NCBI GenBank assembly: GCA_014871385.1
Contig: CM026426.1
Location: forward strand, 30,431,452-30,495,451
Source of the DNA: Ceratodon purpureus
Taxonomy: Eukaryota > Streptophyta > Bryopsida > Pseudoditrichales > Ditrichaceae
DNA: 64,000 nt
Direction of reading: 5' to 3'
The position numbers and the translations under genes are program-made. This document shows, piece by piece, positions 56,563 through 64,000 of the stretch; position 1 is the first letter of the stretch; every line of letters begins with the position of its first letter. The notes beneath the pieces are model-generated. The model was not told where the DNA came from, did not search any database, and worked only from the letters and a program-made list of their open reading frames with translations.

Positions 56563-58779
56563 CTACCCCATCTTCGTCTTCTTGTGGCTCTCCTGCTCGC
56601 GGTCCTTCTCCTTCGACCTGGTCATCCGTGGCTCGGATCCTTCTGCCCTCGCTGCCCGCTCTGCCTGACGCCTAGCACTCCGTTCCGCCTTTGACTCCTT
56701 CGCCTGGGCCTCTAAGGACAGCCGGGTAACGATCCGGTTCTTGGGAGACTTGGGAGACTTCGGCAACATATGCGCGAGAGGGGTTCCGGACGTAGGGGTC
56801 CGAGTCCCAGTTCTGGCTGTACCAATCGTCGCATAGGTTTCCGAGTCGGACCCGGAAATTGTAATGGGTCCCTTCTTTGCCGGATCCTTCCTCTTCGCCA
56901 AAACTCTCCGAGCACGGGAACTGTCAGCAGGGGAGTCCACCACTGGCGTTCCGGTGGGTGTAGGAGTCACCGTTCCGGTCTAGGCTGTGGGTGAAGGGGT
57001 AAGTGCCCCCTCCTGAGTCACTCGGGTCTGTCCGGTTGGTGAAATGGCCCGTCCCCATTCCGCTCCTGCTACCTCCCCTTGATAAGCCGGCATGATTACC
57101 GACGATCCGAGTGTTGAGAGAACAACCGGCTGCACGGGCCGGGTGACCTCTTCCGTAATCGTCCGCTCTTCGGATCGCCTAACGGTGACTGTAGTCCCTG
57201 TCACCTCCGCCTGACCGGTGGGGATCGCGCAGCCTTGCTGAACCGTGCTCGCTCCGAGTGAGGCCACCTGACCTTGGTGTTCCCGGATCATCTCCGCGAT
57301 CGTTCGGACCGGTTTGAAGATATCCGCGTCGACCGTCATCTGCTCTTCAAGCTGGAGGTTGCGCTCTATTGGGGTCCGGAATCCTACCCCACGAGATTCC
57401 TCTACAACGGCCCGAGAGGGAGACCCGGGAAACGGATGGTTCCGACAAATGGTTCCGACGCTGGGACTTCCGACTCCCGGATTGAGCAGCTGCCGAACCT
57501 TCTTCAGAATCTCGTTCATCGAGTGCTCGCATTTGAAGAGGATCGTGATGATCTTCTGCTTGTTCTCCAAATTTGCAGGCTGCAATACATTCTCGTCGAA
57601 CAACCGGGCCTTGTTGACTATAGCACCCGAATTCTCTACCAACTTCCGAAGCTCACCCAAGGTCTCCTCCTGCTCGGCATGGAACTTCCGGATCTCCTCG
57701 CTCTTCGTCGCCAATTTCCTCGTAAGCTCCTGCAACTGAAGCTCCAACTGCTTCTTCTCACTCCGAAGTTTCGGGGCGCCCTTCAAAAGCTCCACCTCTC
57801 GGATCACCTCCTCCGGTATACAGCCCCTGAGAGACGTGCAGACCCTCCTGAACAGCGTCTCGATCCGATCGTAAGAGGCCTGCGCACGATGAGTTTCCTC
57901 CCGAATTCCCCGGAATAGTTCAACCGGAAATCCCCGTTCGGAACTGACCTCCTTCCATTCCGTATCACCCCGGGCCATGGAGGGCTCCGCGTGCTGCGAC
58001 GTAGCGCGTTCCGATCGTGACTTGGAGTGGGCCTTCGTAGCGCCGGGATTCGGAATGATCGCCATATCATCATCCCGTTCCGTGGACGCTGTATCCGAGG
58101 TTTCGCCGTGCGGTTCGAAATCCATCTTAGGCGGGATCTCCTGAAAATTGAGGAAGTTCTTGGCCGTCGTATAATCCTCCTTCTCCTTATCCCTCAGCAA
58201 ACCATACGAGTGGTAAAGGTGGTAGAGAAAAGGGGTGATCGGGGTCGGCTTCTTTCCGATCAAGGGCACCATCTTCAGCACGGTTTCCGCTATGAGCGCG
58301 GCCCAATTCACTGGACGCTCCCCCGTGTACGCTCCGAAGATGGTGTTCCCGACCATAATGGTGACCTGTTCCAGTTTCAGCGGATACAGGATCGGAACGA
58401 GGAAGGCTAAGACCTGTCTCTGTCTCCTATCCTTGCAGGCGTCTATCACGTATCCGTTATTCTTATGGATCTTCCCGTGAAACCTAGTCTGTACGTACTT
58501 ATCCGTCCGGGTTGCCCAAAGAAGTCCGTTCTGCTCAAAGTCGTAAGTTTCCGCCCACCGTTCCGCACTCCACAGCGTGGGCTTGCCCCGGATCGTGTTG
58601 TCCCACCTATTATCCGGTTCGTCCAAGATCTCTGTCACCGTGGCCTCATCCTTCAGCAACCACGGCCATGACAGCATACCCTGGCACCTCATCTGGGTGA
58701 GATCGTCAATCAACTCGTTCATCTCCGACTCTCTCACCGGAGTGGCAGGACTAAGAACTCTACAGTGAATGTGCGCCAT
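56563..58779 (-). pseudogene. gypsy ORF1 (extra ORF before gag), one in-frame TAG
   Basis: The ATG at 58779 (MAHIHCRVLSPATPV) opens a frame that reads 599 codons to TAG 56980-56982 and continues in the same frame for 139 more to 56563. The product has a globular N-terminal region (LSWPWLLKDEATVTEIL, FLVPILYPLKLEQVTIMVG), a central coiled coil (RSEKKQLELQLQELTRKLA), a proline/threonine-rich linker and a basic C-terminus (KAERSARRQAERAARA). It resembles the plant ORFs found between the 5' LTR and gag in Tat/Ogre-type elements, whose function is not known. The TAG replaces a likely Gln (SPTA*TGTV). Confidence 0.65.
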
Positions 58780-58826
58780 TTCTACCTCTCACCTCTCTCC
58801 CTTTGCGATCCGATAGCAAGAAACCC

Positions 58827-59302
58827 GGCAATCCAACTGCCAGTGAATCTGAAAATACAAAACACCTTACCGCTCTTTCACTCTCTACTCCCAGTCCGCA
58901 AAAAGGAACTCCAAACCCTAACACTCTGGCTTATATACCCAGGGCATCATAAACGCTGCGGCGGCCCGTAATTGTAGCCGCCACCATACCGAGCTAGGCA
59001 CCTATCTGAGTCATGATGACTTCTGCGTCATTTCGGATCCTAGACGCGGTTACAGTAATGGTCAGTTCTCGGATCTTTGACCCGTTCCGAGTTTTCTCTT
59101 CCGAGTTTCCGAAATCAAGGTTCCGAGAATACTTCCTGCGTTAACTGTTTTAAGGTTTCTAGAGTATCCGGTTTGCATTAACTCCTAATGCAACTAGTGG
59201 CTAGCTAGTTTTTACCTAATTAACCAAAAAAATGAAAAATTAATGGAATACTAACTCCGGATGAGGCTCTTCCGGTTTATTCTGAGTTTCTCGGATCCCA
59301 CA
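58827..59302 (-). repeat. Gypsy LTR, 5' side
   Basis: 476 bp, direct copy of 38407-38868. On the minus strand it starts TGTGGGATCC and has a TATATAAG box at about 58932-58939, placing transcription toward ORF1 (ATG at 58779). It is 14 bp longer than the other copy. The flank on the right is GTACAAGACC; no matching 5-bp duplication was found at the other side. Confidence 0.8.
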
Positions 59303-60048
59303 GTACAAGACCTATGGTCACGTGTTAAGTACGCACAATGGACATTGTCACATCGGAGATGGCCAAGGCACAATGAAGAACGTAATGTCAGCTTCAAGTC
59401 ATTCTCAATATTAGAGGTCACTGTTCGAGTCCAAGCGTGGCTATCATATCTCCTATATATGCCATGTAACTGCTTTGCAGCAGAGTCATGGCTCTGAGCA
59501 CCTAGGGGTGGAACTCAAAAATGATATCACCGCTGTAATGGGGTGGGAGAAACTAAACTTGCTGCATTCTAATTGTAGCAAAATTAATGCGCGAGAGAAC
59601 ACTCTTCGACCTCTTACAAACGCCGACATTAGAAAGGAATTGGGGCTAGTATAAGGCCCTATCTTTTAAACATCCTATTAGTCTAAGTGCAATGATATGG
59701 GCCATTTGACATCAGCATGGGCTGTGCCACATCGGTGCCACTAGACATGGCCGTCCATGGCACTCAGAACTGGTCGCCAATTTTATCTGTGTTTGCTATT
59801 TTCCTGCCTTTGTTCCCGTCCAATAGACCGCAGCCACTGTGGAGTCAATGATCCCCCTGAGTTTTCCCCCAACTGCCACGCGACACAAGACACCAATGTA
59901 AGAAATTAACTGATTGTGACTCTAGAGTTACTAAGAATATATGTAGATTGGATGGATGAGGATAACAACAGGTAAATGACGGAAGCTGTGGACCACTGCC
60001 TCCAAATTGCAAGCTACCAACGGAATGCTCAGAACGTAAGTGATCCAG
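59303..60048. other. Flank right of the gypsy element
   Basis: No complete gene seen. Near 59974-60037 a short exon-like stretch (MTEAVDHCLQIASYQRNAQN) ends in a donor AAC|GTAAGT at 60036/60037 and could be the first coding exon of the RING gene that follows, spliced to the CAG at about 60058-60060. Confidence 0.35.
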
Positions 60049-61203
60049 ATGAGCACACAGTACTACCAATGGAAGATTGCACGCATTCTGAACGTTGACC
60101 GTCACAGACAGATGTACAGTGAGTTCAAGAGGATTGACCACGACAACCTCAAGCTTAACTCCAAGAGAGATTTCGGACTTACCTCGTGGGCAGATCCAGA
60201 TGAAATGTTCCCTGACGACTTACCGATGATTGGTAAGGTAAAAGATTGGACGCAGTTGGAGTGGGAGGACAAGACCGCCAAATCCAACGAGAAGATCCCT
60301 GAGAATAGTAATATACAGCCAAGATTGCTCTGGCACAATCCACCGAAGTATGTGTTGGATGGAACCAAGTGTCCCATTTGTACCAATCCATTTGGTCCAG
60401 AGGGGGGCTGGTCATTGGGATCCTGTCATTGCATGTATCATCCACAATGCTTGATTTCCCATGCCATGATACGTCGGCAGTGTGCAGTATGTAAGGCCCC
60501 CTCACACAAGCGTTTTTATGAGCAGTTCGGCTTAGCGACCTGGATGCCACCGCATTGGGAGCAAAATCAGGAAAATACTCCTGACTTTCCGGACAAGTAA
60601 AATGAAGACTTGATTTGGAATTGGCTTATGGGAATGCACCAGTCCTATGTTAAAGTAATGAGCGCGCTGTGGAGGTGGGACCAGGATCCTGCAGAGATTG
60701 TAAGGAACTGCCACGAACTCATTAGGGGCGAGACAGAGGACGAACTCCAGGGAAGGAGGAATTTCTTCTACCAAGTGCTACAAGATTACTGGGATGTTCA
60801 TACCAATACATTCCAGTACGGCGCCCATCTTTGTGGATTTAGGTGGAATTCCAAAAAGAAGCTGGTTGCGGATCAGCACAAGGAGTTGCACGAAATGAAC
60901 GAAGAGGAATTCCAGATCGCTAATGACTTACAAGCCGCGGAATTTGAATGGGATACCTAGTTCAAGGCTCAAGCCGTGGATTTCCTATGAGCGCAACATA
61001 CTCCGGAGACCCTAACAGTGCTCCGTCGGATGCGCGACAGCAACTTCATGGAAGCAATGCTTGGAGGAGATGGCATAGCAAAGAGAACCCGGTCTGCAAA
61101 TCGGAAAGTCATCGCTAGCAATGGGGCAGAAAGTAGTGCAGCGGAAAGCTCTTGTGCACGACACGATGAGGGTGGATCGAGTTCCTCTGCACTGCACACG
61201 TGA
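60049..61203 (+). pseudogene. RING-finger protein gene, paralogue of the element-D RING gene
   Basis: One frame from about 60049 to TGA 61201-61203, with TAA 60598-60600, TAG 60958-60960 and TGA 60988-60990 inside and no frameshift. GTKCPICTNPFGPEGGW, then CHCMYHPQC, CLISHAMIRRQ and CAVC form a RING finger like that of element D (GTNCIVCFNHFGPEGCY...CPIC), with Cys in place of one His ligand. The downstream aromatic block (LIWNWLMGMHQSYVKV, FFYQVLQDYWDV) also matches D. The long coiled coil of D is absent or lies on unseen upstream exons. The C-terminal tail is Ser-rich. Probably from another copy of a D-like element. Confidence 0.68.
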
Positions 61204-61599
61204 CGTCGTAGAGATCCATGAGTGAAGACCACGTTTTTGTAAAAAGATATCAGAATATAAATACATGTAGAAGGCATAGGGAATTAGATAGATTTAGGAT
61301 TACATTCACATGTTTAATATTTGTTAAACTCAAACAATGGATGTTAATTTTCTTCTTGGAATCATTGTCGTGGTTCTCAAGACACTTTTATTCTCCCTAC
61401 ATTGGCCTCTTGTTTTTTGATTGCCAAACATGTTGTCCATTCCGTCTCTTGTCTCTTCTCCTTCCATTGTATGATAAGTGTATAAATAACTCTGGTGCAC
61501 ACCAAATTGTTTTGCATGGTAAGTGGATTTAAGTCACGGTAAGAAAATTTAATTTATGGGAAGTATATTTAAGGTATGGACTGAATTTTGTCTTATGTG

Positions 61600-63330
61600 G
61601 ATTTGAACCATGAACCCGCCCGCATGCACGCGCGTGTTTGCGCGCGCCCGTAGTGTGCCTACCCGAGCGCACGCACACCAGTCCCCGGCGAGAACACTCT
61701 TCTGTGAACACAGGATCAGGCCCGTACGCGCGCGCGGGAACAGCTCGCGCCCGTCGAACCAACAGCGCGCGCACAGATACCGAATCGTGGAAACTCAGTC
61801 TCCCCCCCTCAATGTCTCTCGTGTTCTGCTTGCGCCCGATGTTGCACACGCCCGAGTGCCCGTGTCCGTCATTGCACGCGTGCAAGCACTGCAACCGTAT
61901 CATGCAACTAATTTCTCCCCTCGAACTCCCTCTGACCATTTGCACGCGCCCGTACGCGCTCGTGCTCGTGAGTGCTCGCGCCTGTTTTGCACGCGACCAA
62001 GCACTCCAACAAGATTACTGAAATAATGTTTCCAATTCCACCACTCTCCCATCCTAACCCCTTGTTTTTATTTAATACTCCTACACTCTTTAATTTGTTT
62101 TTTTTTCCCTTCTTAGAACACTATGCTTTCATTTAATTCCTTCTCTCATTTTGTGCGTTCATTTTTCTAATTCCACCACTCCCCCATCCTATCCCCTTAC
62201 TTTCATCTAATACTCCTACACTCTTTAATTTGTTTCTTTTCCTCTCGTGGTTAACATTATTTTATAATATGAATGCCTATTCGATTTTTTTTATTTTTTT
62301 TACTTTTAGTTCCAAAAGTCTCCCATACTAATGAATTATATTTCACTGTAGTCCATACTCTCCCTTGATTTTTTTTTTTAATTTTATTTTTTTTGAACTT
62401 CTTGTATGCAGGCTTTTTAACTTCATTGCGCGCGCCCGTTCGATCGCCCCCGTCCGTCCGCTCTTGCAGGCACCCGCGCGATCGCTTCCGCGGTTGCCCC
62501 ATTGGACTTGCCCACGCGCGCGCGCAGCCGGTCACACGCGCCCGCGCCCGCAGGGACTCCCGCGCGCCCGCCTTCCACGCGCGGTCGCGAGCCCGCCCAA
62601 CTGCTCGTGCCCTGCTCGCGCCCAACCGTTCGCGCCCAAATGCTCTCGCGCGAATGCTCGCGCCTGTCTCCAACTACGCCGCGTGCGCGCGCTCTGGGTT
62701 TTGACTTGATTAATGCGGTAACTTGAAAAATTTCTCCTATAGTTTTAGTTAACTCTGCCCAAGGTTCGCTTAAAACGACTTACCTCCCACTGGGTGGGCT
62801 GGCACATAAAGAGCCAGTGGACCACGTGCTTTAGTTCTTAGACATGTGTGAACGGCTTGGGTAGTCCTGTGGCTTCTCTCATGTGTCACAATCTAAAATC
62901 TAAATAGAATTCCTCTAAATTTTTGTAGATGTTCACGTGTTTGTAGTTCACACACTTTAATTTTTTTAAATTTTATTCATTTTTCCCTCTCATTGTTATT
63001 TCTTCTCAGTGAATTGAGCGCGCCAAATCGATCTCGCCGGTCTGCTCGCAGTTGCTTGTGCGCGCCCGCGCCTGCATTCGCTCGTCAGTTCTTGCCTGCG
63101 CGCGCAACGCATCGCGCAAGCGCGCACCCCTCCTCCAGCGCTCGCGCCCACATGCGCCCACCCCCGCCTGTCTTCCCTTGCGCGCGCGATCCGCCACGCG
63201 GCCTGCAATTGCGCGCACCCACCTGCGCCCGCCCGTTCACTTCGGAGCGCGCCTGATCTCCTGGTTTGCGCGCGCCCGTTGGATCGCGCCCGTCCGGACG
63301 GTATTCGCCCGGTCGAGGGAGGCGATATAT
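61600..63330. repeat. Three CG-rich islands with CGCGCCCG words in AT-rich DNA
   Basis: Islands at about 61610-62020, 62425-62700 and 63015-63330 are crowded with GCGCGCGCCCG and CTCGCGCC words. TGCGCGCGCCCGTT followed by GATCGC(C/G)CCCGTCCG occurs in both the second (62435) and third (63275) islands. Between them the DNA is AT-rich. Long open frames on both strands here are Arg/Ala/Pro-rich artefacts of composition. Confidence 0.65.
62034..62238. repeat. Two direct copies of a ~70-bp unit, period 135 bp
   Basis: AATTCCACCACTC.CCCATCCTA followed by ATACTCCTACACTCTTTAATTTG occurs at about 62034-62103 and again at about 62169-62238. It lies between CG-rich islands. Confidence 0.75.
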
Positions 63331-63577
63331 AAACTGCTCCCTTGATTTGACATCCACCTTACCTCCTTGCATGTTTCATTTCCTGGGTCTCCTTCACGTC
63401 TCCTTGCATGAAACCGTTAGCTTGGGGAGACACTTGGTTTGGGTGGGGGGAATGTAAAAAATCTTCTCTCCATAAAGCAATGTGTCAAGCATTTTTCAGA
63501 CACTCTAAGTTATATCAGTTAATAATCTTTTGCTTCTACTGGTCCTATTAGTCCAGAGACTTCCCTAATTATTCACT

Positions 63578-64000
63578 ATGGATCCGGTTGAAGTGGTTGA
63601 ACGGGTTGAAGTGGTTGCTCCGGCTAGAGCCGCTCTGAGACCTGATACGAGAGAGTGGGCACCATGGTTTACGATCAAGCTCAAGGAAGGGTTACTGTCA
63701 ATTATGGAAGCCCAATGTGTGTATTGCAGGAACAAGCTTTCGTACGTGAAGTCTAGGTGCCTTCAGCATTATGGTTGGGACCAGCCCAATCTCTTGAGGG
63801 TTTGCCAAAAGGCCCCTACCGTAGTGAAGAGGAAGTTTCAGGTTTGCAGTGGGAAGATTCCCGGCCCTTCAACACAGGAGGAGATGGATGGTATAGAGCC
63901 AACATACCCCGCGTCAGTTCAACATCCGATCCCTCGTACACACGGCACTCTCTACGGTGGATCCGATCCCTCGTACAATGATACCGAAGAGGACCGAAAT
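63578..64000 (+). CDS. 5' part of a gene, possible zinc-binding N-terminus; continues past the window
   Basis: The ATG at 63578 opens a frame that stays open for all 141 codons to the window end. The N-terminus is Val/Glu-rich (MDPVEVVERVEVVAPARAAL). It is followed by REWAPWFTIKLKEGLLSIM and CVYCRNKLSYVKSRCLQHY. The CxxC..(11)..CxxH arrangement resembles the BED-type fingers that open hAT transposases and related proteins, but the match is short. A hydrophilic stretch with repeated SDPSY follows. A CWR- or RING-like partner cannot be judged because the gene is cut. Confidence 0.45.
   Translation, partial: MDPVEVVERVEVVAPARAALRPDTREWAPWFTIKLKEGLLSIMEAQCVYCRNKLSYVKSRCLQHYGWDQPNLLRVCQKAPTVVKRKFQVCSGKIPGPSTQEEMDGIEPTYPASVQHPIPRTHGTLYGGSDPSYNDTEEDRN

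Larger units (their letters stand above)
38407..59302 (-). mobile_element. Ty3/gypsy LTR retrotransposon, interrupted by element D
   Basis: Read on the minus strand: a repeat at 59302-58827, ORF1 (58779-56563), leader with PBS (55618-55601), gag-pol (55589-51540), element D inserted (51531-40837), rest of pol (40828-38905), a purine-rich GAAAATGGGG tract, and the second repeat (38868-38407). The two repeats begin TGTGGGATCC and each contains a TATATAAG box. Zinc knuckles, protease, RT (FIDD), RNase H and integrase are all recognisable. An extra ORF before gag is known from Tat/Ogre-type plant elements. Many in-frame stops and two frameshifts show that it is dead. Confidence 0.82.

Noticed and set aside
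1229..61203. Alternative genetic code with TAG and TAA as glutamine
   Set aside because: Many TAGs do fit Gln, but TGA is also frequent at Arg-like positions, TAG faces TGG twice, several genes end cleanly in TAG, and all affected genes are in decaying elements. C-to-T decay explains more.
62257..63372. Arg/Ala-rich frames in the CG-rich islands
   Set aside because: They are compositional artefacts present in several frames on both strands, with no conserved motif.

Overview
The window is eukaryotic nuclear DNA made almost entirely of nested, decaying mobile elements. It has spliceosomal introns with GT..AG borders, plant-style telo-box sequence (AAACCCTAA), a plant-type Ty3/gypsy retroelement with a TGGCGCC primer-binding site, and MULE-like elements with zinc-finger and SWIM proteins. 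I infer a streptophyte, perhaps a charophyte alga such as Chara. That is an inference from element types, not an identification. No rRNA or tRNA gene and no clear single-copy host gene was seen.

Layout. (1) 1-7.2 kb: a decayed DUF7869-type gene whose upstream region, intron and downstream region carry clusters of a perfect 20-bp palindrome, followed by a gene ending in a CWRxMPYLG motif. (2) 7.2-11.5 kb: gene-poor AT-rich DNA with a degenerate tandem repeat and a 113-bp fold-back element. (3) 11.5-35.4 kb: two related 12-kb transposons, one inside the other. Element A (14386-26539) sits in an exon of element B, inverted, with a 10-bp target duplication TCGTGATCGC. Each copy carries, divergently transcribed, a MuDR-like zinc-finger ORF plus a SWIM ORF on one side. 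On the other side is a ~15-exon gene joining an acidic/RG-rich N-terminus, RNA-polymerase-II-CTD-like repeats, a ParB-like domain and an amino-methyltransferase-like domain. (4) 35.8-38.4 kb: remnants of a third SWIM copy and of a retroelement ORF. (5) 38.4-59.3 kb: a minus-strand Ty3/gypsy element with an extra ORF1, split inside its reverse transcriptase/RNase H by element D (40837-51531). D is a 10.7-kb transposon with CAGG-type inverted ends and an 8-bp duplication, carrying F-box-like, CWRxMPYLG, RING-H2/coiled-coil and protein-kinase genes. (6) 59.3-64 kb: a RING paralogue of the one in D, CG-rich islands, and the 5' end of another gene.

A theme across the window is long coding frames kept in register but broken by single stop codons. 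TAG dominates, TGA is second and TAA is rare. In two A/B pairs the TAG faces CAG, and in one gag zinc knuckle the stop occupies exactly one residue position. This fits C-to-T decay of CAG and CGA codons, as plant CHG and CG methylation would cause. The newest-looking biology is the ParB-methyltransferase cargo of A/B, the ubiquitin/kinase cargo of D, and the covarying palindromes around the DUF7869 gene.
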